From: Vibrio sp. UBA2441
GTDB lineage: Bacteria > Pseudomonadota > Gammaproteobacteria > Enterobacterales > Vibrionaceae
Reading direction: 5' to 3'
Length of the DNA stretch: 64,000 nucleotides
Assembly (NCBI GenBank): GCA_002342685.1
Contig: DDQN01000024.1
Span: 1-64,000 of the forward strand
Below are positions 17,672 to 26,105 of the stretch, one piece after another; positions within the stretch are counted from its first letter, which is position 1; each line of letters opens with the position of its first letter. The notes under the pieces were generated by a model. The model worked only from the letters and a program-made list of their open reading frames with translations, ran no database searches and was not told the origin of the DNA. A program made the translations under genes and the position numbers.

Positions 17672-18658
17672 ATGAACAGCAGTGCTTTTAATTTTGATGC
17701 CCTGACACCCGACTTTATGTGGTATGCCTTAGAAAGTATTGGCATTCGCGCTGAATCAGGGCTGCTGGCTTTAAATAGCTACGAAAACAGAGTCTACCAG
17801 TTTGTAGATGAAGACAAAAAACGCTACGTGGTAAAGTTCTATCGTCCACTTCGTTGGAGCCAAGCGCAGATCCAAGAAGAACATGACTTCACTCTGGAGC
17901 TAATTGAACATGAGGTGCCTGTAGCGCCTCCCGTTCGAGTCAATGGACAAACACTACATTGGTATAATGGTTATCTATTTGCATTATTTGACAGTGTTGG
18001 TGGACGACAATTCGAAGTTGATAACTACAAACAACTCGAAGGGGTCGGCCGCTTTATGGGCCGGATTCATAGCGTGGGCAGTAAAAAGAATTTTCAATAT
18101 CGGCCTGAAATAAGTTTAGATGAATATCTATATCAGCCTAAAAAATTATTAGAAAACTCCAATTTTATTCCTCTTCACTTAGAAAACAGTTTCTTTAGCG
18201 ATCTCAATCTATTGATAAAATCTATTGAACAGAATTGGCACTCTGACTACACAACAATCCGGCTACATGGTGATTGCCACCCAGGAAACATATTATGGCG
18301 AGATGGTCCCATGTTTGTTGATTTGGATGACGCCAGAAGTGGCCCAGCAGTTCAAGATTTGTGGATGCTACTCAATGGTGAAAGAGCGGACAAATTATCG
18401 CAATTAGATATTTTGTTAGAAGGATATGAAGAATTTTTTGATTTTAATCCATCTGAACTGAAACTTGTTGAACCTTTGCGCGGTCTACGTATGGTGCACT
18501 ATATGGCTTGGCTGGCTAAAAGGTGGGACGACCCTGCGTTTCCTATTGCATTTCCTTGGTTTGCTGACCCAAAATATTGGGAGAATCAAGTTCTGTCCTT
18601 TAAAGAGCAGATAGCGGTTTTACAAGAACCTCCTTTAACACTAATGCCTCAGTGGTAG
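17672..18658 (+). CDS. srkA: Stress response Ser/Thr kinase SrkA (YihE/RdoA)
   Basis: A 328-residue aminoglycoside-phosphotransferase/choline-kinase-fold protein kinase that counteracts stress-induced death in E. coli. ATP-site lysine is in YVVKFYRP, the catalytic loop is LHGDCHPGNILW and the metal-binding Asp is in MFVDLDDARSGPAVQD. It lies 52 bp upstream of dsbA, as in E. coli, where the pair is Cpx-controlled; no CpxR box was located here. Confidence 0.95.
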   Translation: MNSSAFNFDALTPDFMWYALESIGIRAESGLLALNSYENRVYQFVDEDKKRYVVKFYRPLRWSQAQIQEEHDFTLELIEHEVPVAPPVRVNGQTLHWYNGYLFALFDSVGGRQFEVDNYKQLEGVGRFMGRIHSVGSKKNFQYRPEISLDEYLYQPKKLLENSNFIPLHLENSFFSDLNLLIKSIEQNWHSDYTTIRLHGDCHPGNILWRDGPMFVDLDDARSGPAVQDLWMLLNGERADKLSQLDILLEGYEEFFDFNPSELKLVEPLRGLRMVHYMAWLAKRWDDPAFPIAFPWFADPKYWENQVLSFKEQIAVLQEPPLTLMPQW

Positions 18659-18710
18659 TTAAGTACAATAAAAGTAAATAACAATAAGATCTAACTGGAG
18701 AAAGTTACCT

Positions 18711-19310
18711 ATGAAAAGAATATTTGTTTTACTTGCAAGCATCATGATGAGTCTGTCATTGCAAGCTGCACAGTTTAAAGAAGGGGATCACTATCAGGTT
18801 CTCAATGTGAATAAGTCCTCTGCTCCCGTTGTGACCGAGTTTTTCTCTTTTTACTGCCCTCACTGCTACAAATTTGAGTCCATTATTGAACAACTAGAAA
18901 CAAAAATTCCTGAAAATGCGAAAATGCAAAAAGTACATGTCTCCTTTATGGGCGGAAACATGGCAGTTCCGGTTGCTAAAGCATACGCCACAATGGTCGT
19001 GTTAAAAGCCGAAGATAAAATGGTTCCTTATCTATTTAAGCAATTCCAAACACTGAATAATCCACCAAAGACAGAAGCTGAACTTCGTCAGATGTTTTTA
19101 GACAACGGCATTGATGCCAAGAAGTTTGATGCTGCATACAAAGGTTTTGCCGTTGACTCAATGCAAAAACGCTTTGATAAGCAATTTAATTCCACTGGCT
19201 TACAAGGTGTTCCTGGCGTCGTAGTCAACAACAAGTACCTTGTTAAAACAGATAAGCTAAAGAATTATGGTGAGTATTTTGAGCTGGTTAACTTCCTACT
19301 AAAAAAATAA
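18711..19310 (+). CDS. dsbA: Thiol:disulfide interchange protein DsbA
   Basis: Periplasmic oxidase that introduces disulfides into secreted proteins. 199 residues with a Sec signal peptide (MKRIFVLLASIMMSLSLQA, cut before AQFKEG). The thioredoxin-type active site FYCPHCYKFE (CPHC) and cis-proline loop GVPGVVVNN are intact. Clear Shine-Dalgarno (TGGAGAAAG). In V. cholerae the orthologue (TcpG) is required for pilus and toxin maturation. Confidence 0.97.
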   Translation: MKRIFVLLASIMMSLSLQAAQFKEGDHYQVLNVNKSSAPVVTEFFSFYCPHCYKFESIIEQLETKIPENAKMQKVHVSFMGGNMAVPVAKAYATMVVLKAEDKMVPYLFKQFQTLNNPPKTEAELRQMFLDNGIDAKKFDAAYKGFAVDSMQKRFDKQFNSTGLQGVPGVVVNNKYLVKTDKLKNYGEYFELVNFLLKK

Positions 19311-19325
19311 CCAACAGACCCTCCA

Positions 19326-19356
19326 ATAAATGGCGCTATTTAGCGCCATTTATATT
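19326..19356. terminator. Bidirectional terminator, dsbA / comM
   Basis: Hairpin ATAAATGGCGCTA-TT-TAGCGCCATTTAT with T/A-rich flanks between the convergent genes dsbA and comM. Confidence 0.85.
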
Positions 19357-19407
19357 TAAAACTAGTATCGACAGTCTGAAAAATACCAGTAGGCTCGATT
19401 ACACAGT

Positions 19408-20925
19408 TTATGACGATAAATTTTTTAATAATCGATCCATCGCCCGGTATCCTAATGCCTCTGCAAGGTGTCTCTTTTCTATATTGATACTTCCTTCTAA
19501 ATCAGCGATGGTTCTCGCCACCTTTATAATTCGATGATAAGCCCGTATCGACAATCCCAGTTGATGTAATGCATTCTCTAAAAAATCAGCGTCCTGCTTA
19601 TTTAAAGGACAATATTTGTCAATATCTCTATTACCTAATAATGCATTCACTGTATTGCTTCGCTGCAACATTTTTTCTCTAGCGCTAAGAACCCTCTGTT
19701 TAACAACCTTTGTTGATTCTCCTCTATCACCACCAGCGGTAAGTGTCCCTTTAGGTAATAGCGGTATCTCTAACGACATATCAAATCGGTCTAATAAAGG
19801 GCCTGATAATCGGCTCAAGTATCGTAAGATTGCCTGAGGATTCGTTCTAGAGTGATTTTCCTCATAGTATCCTGTAGGGCTCGGATTCAATGCTCCAATT
19901 AATTGAAATCGAGCTGGAAAACGTGTTTTCCCCGCCACGCGAGAAATAACAATTTCTCCTGACTCCAGAGGCTCACGCAAAGAGTCGAGTACTTTTTTTT
20001 CAAACTCCGGCATTTCATCAAGAAAAAGTAATCCATTATGTGACAGTGATATCTCACCCGGACGAGGAGTTGAACCACCCCCCACTAATGCCGCCATTGA
20101 AGCAGAGTGATGAGGTGAACGAAAAGGCCGCTTTTTCCAATTATGTTGATTAATATCCAATTCAGTTAGTGATGCAATAGACGCGGTTTCCAAAGCTTCT
20201 TCATTACTCATTTCAGGTAGTAAGTCGCACAAACGAGAAGCAAGCATGGTCTTTCCTGTTCCCGGAGGACCTAGAAACAACAAATTATGGCCACCTGCTG
20301 CCGCTATTTCTAATGCTCGCTTTCCTTGTTGCTGGCCAATAACATCTTGCAAATCTCTCTTTTCCATAGGCTGGTCATTAATTGATTTTTCAGTCTGAAA
20401 AAGAGTCAGTGTTTTCTGACCACATAGGTCAGCACACACTTCCAATAAACTCGATGCTGATTTATGAATGTCTTTACCAACCAATGCAGCCTGATCACCA
20501 TTATGAATAGGCACCACTAAACAGCGCTTTGACTCAATGCTAGCAAGTGCCGCGGGTAACACCCCCTTAACGGAACGTAATTCTCCGGACAAGGCTAATT
20601 CACCAATAAACTCATACTGAGCAAGTTTACCCAGTGAAATCTGTTTCGATGCAGCCAAAATACCTAATGCAATAGGTAAGTCGAATCGCCCTCCCTCTTT
20701 AGGCAGGTCGGCAGGCGCCAAGTTGACAGTGATCCTCTTAGGTGGAAAGTCAAATCTGGAATTAATAATGGCACTGCGTACTCTATCCCGAGATTCTTTT
20801 ACGGTCGTTTCCGGAAGACCAACTAAGGTAAAACCCGGCATACCATTGCTGATATGAACTTCAACGATCACTTCCGGCGCTTCTATACCTACACTTGCTC
20901 TACTATTAATGACGGCTAATGTCAT
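19408..20925 (-). CDS. comM: ComM / YifB Mg-chelatase-like AAA+ ATPase
   Basis: Hexameric helicase that promotes branch migration during natural transformation (ComM of Vibrio and Haemophilus). 505 residues: N-terminal Lon-like ChlI domain, Mg-chelatase AAA core with Walker A GPPGTGKTM and Walker B GLLFLDEMPEF, sensor region LIGALNPSPTGYY, and C-terminal ChlI_C. The reading frame is intact. It is divergent from the ilv operon. Confidence 0.96.
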   Translation of the reverse strand: MTLAVINSRASVGIEAPEVIVEVHISNGMPGFTLVGLPETTVKESRDRVRSAIINSRFDFPPKRITVNLAPADLPKEGGRFDLPIALGILAASKQISLGKLAQYEFIGELALSGELRSVKGVLPAALASIESKRCLVVPIHNGDQAALVGKDIHKSASSLLEVCADLCGQKTLTLFQTEKSINDQPMEKRDLQDVIGQQQGKRALEIAAAGGHNLLFLGPPGTGKTMLASRLCDLLPEMSNEEALETASIASLTELDINQHNWKKRPFRSPHHSASMAALVGGGSTPRPGEISLSHNGLLFLDEMPEFEKKVLDSLREPLESGEIVISRVAGKTRFPARFQLIGALNPSPTGYYEENHSRTNPQAILRYLSRLSGPLLDRFDMSLEIPLLPKGTLTAGGDRGESTKVVKQRVLSAREKMLQRSNTVNALLGNRDIDKYCPLNKQDADFLENALHQLGLSIRAYHRIIKVARTIADLEGSINIEKRHLAEALGYRAMDRLLKNLSS

Positions 20926-21017
20926 ATTCCCCTCTATTTCTCTACAAATTCATTTACATACTCCCTATATATCCTGATTTGAAAATTTATAAATATTAAA
21001 AAAGAGTGAGTTTTTTC

Positions 21018-21046
21018 TTGTCATTCGGCAATGTTTTGTGATACCA
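21018..21046 (+). promoter_or_regulatory. Putative promoter of the ilv operon
   Basis: TTGTCA (21018-21023) as -35 and an extended -10 region TGTGATACC (about 21037-21045). The predicted start near 21052 would give a roughly 35-base leader before ilvL. Spacing and extension fit sigma-70, but the -10 match is only partial. Confidence 0.4.
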
Positions 21047-21087
21047 CTAATGACGTAAACAATTACGCACAAAGAAATTATTAAAAA

Positions 21088-21180
21088 ATGAACTTTACTG
21101 CTCGCACTAACGCACTCATTATTCTCATTATCGTGGTCATTATTGATACCGCGCGGGGGCGAGTGAGCGGAAAGAACTAA
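21088..21180 (+). CDS. ilvL: ilv operon leader peptide
   Basis: 30-codon ORF containing ten consecutive branched-chain codons, LIILIIVVII at residues 10-19 (six Ile, two Leu, two Val), directly upstream of a G+C-rich attenuator. This is the usual design for multivalent control of ilvGMEDA: ribosome stalling at Ile, Val or Leu codons when charged tRNA is scarce lets transcription continue. Confidence 0.9.
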   Translation: MNFTARTNALIILIIVVIIDTARGRVSGKN

Positions 21181-21229
21181 AAAAAGAATTATAAAAAACC
21201 CCCGCACTGAAAAGTTCGGGGGTTTTTTT
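21153..21229 (+). promoter_or_regulatory. ilv attenuator (terminator and antiterminator)
   Basis: Terminator hairpin: CCCCCG (21199-21204) pairs with CGGGGG (21217-21222), extended inwards by ACT/AGT, followed by seven Ts. The competing antiterminator is GCGGGGG (21153-21159), inside the end of the ilvL reading frame, which is exactly complementary to CCCCCGC (21199-21205). This gives the mutually exclusive structures needed for attenuation. Confidence 0.88.
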
Positions 21230-21346
21230 CAATCTATAAGCAAAAATAGCTAAGACAGACACAACAAATTAACAGGAAGTATAGGAGCACACTATGTGCA
21301 ATAAAGAATTCGCGTTTAGACGAGCGCAACATGGAAGGTGGTGCGA

Positions 21347-22993
21347 ATGAATGGCTCAAATCTAGTGGTTGCCGCACTAAAACAGCAAGGAATTAAAACG
21401 GTATTCGGATACCCAGGCGGCGCCATCATGCCAATTTATGATGCCCTTTACGATGGCGGTGTAGAACATGTGCTTTGCCGTCATGAACAAGGCGCAGCAA
21501 TGGCAGCTATTGGTATGGCTCGTGCAACACAAAATGTCGCCGTTTGTCTGGCTACTTCCGGCCCAGGAGCCACAAATCTAGTCACAGGCCTTGCTGATGC
21601 ACTTTTAGATTCTGTTCCTATAGTGGCAATTACGGGTCAGGTTGCTAGTCCATTAATTGGTACTGATGCGTTTCAGGAAATAGATGTTATTGGTATGTCA
21701 TTAGCGTGCTCCAAACACAGCTACTTGGTGACTGATATCGATGAACTAGCACCAACACTTGCCGAAGCCTTTGAAGTAGCCAAGTCAGGTCGCCCAGGAC
21801 CTGTTGTTGTTGATATTGCCAAAGACGTTCAACTCGCTGAGGCACCAGTTCATGAGCTTCCATTTATTGAGCCCCCTGCGGTACCAGTCGCAGATCCTGA
21901 AGCACTGGCGAAAGCACTAAATATACTAAGTAAAGCGGATAAACCTGTTCTGTATGTTGGTGGTGGTGTCCAAATCGCCAATGCAACAGATACTGTAAGG
22001 AAATTTTTAGATAAAAATCCTATGCCTAGTGTCAGTACACTTAAAGGTCTGGGCACCGTTAATCGCCACAACCCACACTATTTGGGAATGGTGGGGATGC
22101 ACGGAACAAAAGCTGCAAATCTAACCGTACAAGAATCAGACCTGTTAATTGTTGTCGGTGCGCGCTTTGACGATAGGGTAACTGGACGATTAGATTCGTT
22201 TGCACCTGACGCAAGAGTCATACACATAGATATTGATGCGGCAGAATTTAATAAGTTAAGGCACTCACACTCCTCCCTTTGCGGAGATATTAATACTATT
22301 CTTCCTCAATTAGAGGCAAATCAAGACTTATCAACTTGGCTTGATCACGTATCAAAACTCAGAGCCGAATTTAAATGGCGCTATGATCATCCAGGAGAGC
22401 TTATCTATGCTCCTTTATTACTAAAGCAGCTATCCGACTCGATGCCTGATAATTCTATTGTTTCTACTGATGTCGGGCAGCATCAAATGTGGGCAGCACA
22501 GCACATTCAACCTCGCCTTCCAGAGAATTACATCACCTCTGCCGGTCTGGGCACAATGGGTTTTGGCCTACCTGCCGCCATTGGTGCAAAAATAGCCCGC
22601 CCAGATGATCAGTCTATACTGATCACAGGAGATGGCTCGATTATGATGAATATCCAGGAGCTTGGTACAATCAAACGTAAGCAAGTACCTGTAAAAATTG
22701 TTCTGCTAAATAATCAGCGTCTGGGTATGGTTCGTCAGTGGCAATCGTTATTTTTTGATGGCAGACACAGCGAAACGATTTTGGATGATAACCCTGATTT
22801 CCAGGCACTGGCCGCTGCATTTGGTATTCCAGGTAAAACCATTACCACCAAGGAAGAGGTAGTGCCAGCTCTAAAAGAAATGATGGAGAGTGAAACGGCT
22901 TATCTACTTCATGTCATCATCGATGAAGAAGAAAACGTGTGGCCACTGGTTCCACCTGGTGCAGCAAACCAAGATATGTTGGAGAATACCTAA
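21347..22993 (+). CDS. ilvG: Acetolactate synthase II large subunit
   Basis: ThDP/FAD-dependent enzyme that condenses two pyruvates, or pyruvate and 2-oxobutyrate, in Val/Leu/Ile synthesis. 548 residues from the ATG at 21347 (MNGSNLVVAAL, as in E. coli IlvG); two GTG codons just upstream are in frame but lie in the GGAAGGTGG Shine-Dalgarno region. Motifs: FGYPGGAIMP, catalytic Glu in CRHEQGAAMAA, and the ThDP motif GDGSIMMNIQEL. The frame is intact, unlike the frameshifted ilvG of E. coli K-12. Confidence 0.96.
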   Translation: MNGSNLVVAALKQQGIKTVFGYPGGAIMPIYDALYDGGVEHVLCRHEQGAAMAAIGMARATQNVAVCLATSGPGATNLVTGLADALLDSVPIVAITGQVASPLIGTDAFQEIDVIGMSLACSKHSYLVTDIDELAPTLAEAFEVAKSGRPGPVVVDIAKDVQLAEAPVHELPFIEPPAVPVADPEALAKALNILSKADKPVLYVGGGVQIANATDTVRKFLDKNPMPSVSTLKGLGTVNRHNPHYLGMVGMHGTKAANLTVQESDLLIVVGARFDDRVTGRLDSFAPDARVIHIDIDAAEFNKLRHSHSSLCGDINTILPQLEANQDLSTWLDHVSKLRAEFKWRYDHPGELIYAPLLLKQLSDSMPDNSIVSTDVGQHQMWAAQHIQPRLPENYITSAGLGTMGFGLPAAIGAKIARPDDQSILITGDGSIMMNIQELGTIKRKQVPVKIVLLNNQRLGMVRQWQSLFFDGRHSETILDDNPDFQALAAAFGIPGKTITTKEEVVPALKEMMESETAYLLHVIIDEEENVWPLVPPGAANQDMLENT

Positions 22994-23262
22994 TGGATCG
23001 ATACCTATTAAAAATTGAAGCCAACGATAAGCCTGTTTTGGTTGAACGTATATTGCGTGTAGTAAGACATCGCGGCTTTACAATCAAGCAAATACTTGCC
23101 ACTCAAAACCATGAGAGTAAAGTTGCTCAGATAGAGCTTGTCGTCGACAGCGATAGACCCATTACTTTGATCACCAACCAAGTAGAAAAACTATGGGATG
23201 TTACTGACGTACATACGACTCGACTGAAAAAAGATGAAATGCTCAGTGCATACAAAATTTAA
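22993..23262 (+). CDS. ilvM: Acetolactate synthase II small (regulatory) subunit
   Basis: 89-residue ACT-domain subunit that activates IlvG. The ATG overlaps the last base of the ilvG stop (TAATG), giving translational coupling; this start yields MDRYLLKIEAND, the expected N terminus. The frame is open further upstream inside ilvG, but that is not a plausible start. Confidence 0.93.
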   Translation: MDRYLLKIEANDKPVLVERILRVVRHRGFTIKQILATQNHESKVAQIELVVDSDRPITLITNQVEKLWDVTDVHTTRLKKDEMLSAYKI

Positions 23263-23276
23263 GGAAGGATTCTAAA

Positions 23277-24230
23277 ATGGCAACTAGTACAGCTGATTAT
23301 ATTTGGTTTAATGGTAAATTGGTTCCATGGGCAGAAGCTAATGTTCATGTTCTCACCCATGCGATGCACTATGGTACTTCGGTATTCGAAGGTATCCGCT
23401 GTTATAACACACCTAATGGCCCTATCGTATTTCGTCATAAAGAACATATGCAGCGTCTTCATGACTCTGCAAAAATCTATCGTTTTCCTATTCCATATTC
23501 TGTAGAGAAATTAATGGAAGCATGTAAAGAGACGCTTAGGGAAAACAAACTAGAGTCTGCTTATATTCGTCCATTAGGCTTTATTGGCAATGTTGGTCTC
23601 GGTGTTTGTCCTCCTACTGATACTGAAATGGATCTAATCATCGCGGCTTTCCCGTGGGGCTCTTATCTTGGAGAAGAGGCATTAGCCAGTGGTGTCGATG
23701 CGATGATTTCCAGCTGGAACCGAGCGGCCCCCAATACCATACCAACAGCAGCTAAAGCTGGTGGTAATTACCTTTCTTCATTATTGGTTGGTGGTGAAGC
23801 GCGTCGTCATGGCTACGCGGAAGGTATCGCATTAAGTGTTGATGGCTATTTATCAGAAGGCGCTGGCGAAAATTTATTTGTTATTAAAAACGGCATTATT
23901 CGCACTCCACCAGCAACAAGTGCCATTCTTCCAGGTATTACCCGTGATTCGATAATGATTCTGGCCAAAGAGCTTGGTTACGAAGTTCGCGAAGAAAATA
24001 TTGCACGCGAAGCACTTTATCTGGCTGACGAAATATTTATGACGGGAACAGCCGCTGAAATAGTACCAGTTCGCAGCGTTGACCAAATTACAGTTGGTGA
24101 AGGAAAACGAGGCCCAATGACTGAAATAATTCAGTCTACATTCTTTGGGTTATTTAACGGAACAACCGAAGATAAATGGGGTTGGTTAGATCCAGTTTAT
24201 CCTGAAAAATCAAACGGTTCTAAGAATTAG
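23277..24230 (+). CDS. ilvE: Branched-chain amino acid aminotransferase
   Basis: PLP fold type IV transaminase for the last step of Ile, Val and Leu synthesis with glutamate as donor. 317 residues. The catalytic lysine is in TAAKAGGNYLSSL, and family motifs YGTSVFEGIRCY, SEGAGENLFVI and LPGITRDSI are present. Shine-Dalgarno AAGGAAGG. Central gene of the ilv operon. Confidence 0.97.
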   Translation: MATSTADYIWFNGKLVPWAEANVHVLTHAMHYGTSVFEGIRCYNTPNGPIVFRHKEHMQRLHDSAKIYRFPIPYSVEKLMEACKETLRENKLESAYIRPLGFIGNVGLGVCPPTDTEMDLIIAAFPWGSYLGEEALASGVDAMISSWNRAAPNTIPTAAKAGGNYLSSLLVGGEARRHGYAEGIALSVDGYLSEGAGENLFVIKNGIIRTPPATSAILPGITRDSIMILAKELGYEVREENIAREALYLADEIFMTGTAAEIVPVRSVDQITVGEGKRGPMTEIIQSTFFGLFNGTTEDKWGWLDPVYPEKSNGSKN

Positions 24231-24251
24231 AAAAGAAGGAATTTAGCTAAA

Positions 24252-26102
24252 ATGTCAACAAAAATAAAATATCGTAGCGCTACAACAACTCATGGCCGCA
24301 ACATGGCTGGCGCTCGTGCTCTATGGCGCGCAACAGGTGTAAAAGATGAAGATTTCGGTAAACCTATTATTGCCGTCGTTAACTCGTTCACCCAGTTTGT
24401 ACCGGGCCACGTTCATTTAAAAGATATGGGCCAACTTGTAGCCAGAGAAATTGAAGCCGCTGGTGGTATTGCAAAAGAGTTCAATACTATTGCCGTCGAT
24501 GACGGAATAGCTATGGGGCATGGCGGCATGCTTTACTCATTACCTTCTCGCGAACTTATCGCTGACTCTGTAGAGTACATGGTTAATGCTCACTGTGCTG
24601 ATGCTATGGTTTGTATTTCTAACTGCGACAAAATCACTCCGGGAATGATGATGGCTGCATTGCGCCTGAATATTCCGGTAATTTTCGTTTCTGGTGGCCC
24701 AATGGAAGCGGGTAAGACTAAGCTTTCCGATCAGCTTATCAAGCTCGATCTCGTTGATGCAATGATTCAAGGTGCAGATCCAAGCGTATCAGACGAACAG
24801 AGTGAACAAATCGAACGTTCTGCTTGTCCAACCTGCGGATCCTGCTCGGGAATGTTCACCGCAAACTCAATGAACTGTTTAACAGAAGCACTTGGTTTAA
24901 GTCAACCGGGTAACGGCTCTTTGTTAGCGACACACGCTGACCGTAAAGAACTGTTCCTGAGCGCTGGGCGCCGTGTCGTTGAGCTAACAAAACGCTACTA
25001 TGAACAAGGCGACAAATCTGCTCTGCCTCGCAACATTGCAACAAAAGATGCATTTGAAAATGCTATGGCATTAGACATCGCGATGGGTGGCTCTACAAAT
25101 ACCGTTCTTCACTTACTTGCATCTGCCCAAGAGGGTGAAATTGATTTCGATATGGAAGATATCGATCGCATGTCACGAAGAGTTCCTCATCTATGTAAGG
25201 TTGCCCCTTCTACTCAAAAGTATCATATGGAAGACGTGCACCGTGCCGGTGGTGTAATGGCTATCCTTGGCGAACTTGATCGTGCAGGTTTGATCAATAA
25301 CCAAACTAAGACCGTTCTTGGTTTAACTATGCAAGATCAATTAGCACAATACGATATCATGCAGACAGAGTCTGAAGAGATAAACTCATTTTTCCGAGCA
25401 GGACCTGCAGGTATCCGCACTACCGAAGCATTTTCCCAAGATTGCCGTTGGGATACAGTTGATAATGATCGCATGGATGGCTGTATTCGAACCAAAGAAA
25501 ATGCCTTTAGCCAAGAGGGAGGACTGGCAGTTCTTCGTGGTAATATCGCACTTGACGGCTGTATTGTTAAAACCGCAGGCGTAGACGAAGAGAATCATAC
25601 TTTCCAAGGCCCAGCTGTTGTATTTGAAAGTCAAGAAGACGCTGTTGAAGGCATTCTTGGTGGTGCAGTTAAAGCTGGTGATGTAGTCGTCATTCGCTAT
25701 GAGGGACCAAAAGGCGGACCAGGTATGCAAGAAATGCTATACCCTACCACCTACCTCAAATCGATGGGGCTAGGTAAAGAGTGTGCCCTGTTAACTGATG
25801 GACGCTTCTCTGGTGGCACATCAGGCCTCTCTATTGGTCATGCATCACCGGAAGCAGCTAATGGAGGCACTATTGGCTTAGTCAATAATGGTGACACTAT
25901 AACCATTGATATTCCAAATCGCTCTATCTCATTAGGCGTCAACGAAGACGAACTCTCTGCCCGTCGCGCAAAACAAGATGCACTTGGCTGGAAACCAGCC
26001 AACCGTCAGCGTGAAGTATCCTTTGCCCTGAAAGCATACGCTAGTATGGCAACCAGTGCAGACAAAGGTGCAGTACGAGACAAGTCGATGCTAGAGGACT
26101 AG
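24252..26102 (+). CDS. ilvD: Dihydroxy-acid dehydratase
   Basis: Fe-S enzyme (4Fe-4S in the E. coli type) that dehydrates dihydroxy acids to 2-keto acids in Ile and Val synthesis. 616 residues. Cluster cysteines lie in CISNCDKITPGM and CPTCGSCSGMFTANSMNCL. C-terminal motifs DGRFSGGTSGLSIGH and SPEAANGG are intact. It is followed 3 bp later by ilvA. Confidence 0.97.
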   Translation: MSTKIKYRSATTTHGRNMAGARALWRATGVKDEDFGKPIIAVVNSFTQFVPGHVHLKDMGQLVAREIEAAGGIAKEFNTIAVDDGIAMGHGGMLYSLPSRELIADSVEYMVNAHCADAMVCISNCDKITPGMMMAALRLNIPVIFVSGGPMEAGKTKLSDQLIKLDLVDAMIQGADPSVSDEQSEQIERSACPTCGSCSGMFTANSMNCLTEALGLSQPGNGSLLATHADRKELFLSAGRRVVELTKRYYEQGDKSALPRNIATKDAFENAMALDIAMGGSTNTVLHLLASAQEGEIDFDMEDIDRMSRRVPHLCKVAPSTQKYHMEDVHRAGGVMAILGELDRAGLINNQTKTVLGLTMQDQLAQYDIMQTESEEINSFFRAGPAGIRTTEAFSQDCRWDTVDNDRMDGCIRTKENAFSQEGGLAVLRGNIALDGCIVKTAGVDEENHTFQGPAVVFESQEDAVEGILGGAVKAGDVVVIRYEGPKGGPGMQEMLYPTTYLKSMGLGKECALLTDGRFSGGTSGLSIGHASPEAANGGTIGLVNNGDTITIDIPNRSISLGVNEDELSARRAKQDALGWKPANRQREVSFALKAYASMATSADKGAVRDKSMLED

Positions 26103-26105
26103 CCG

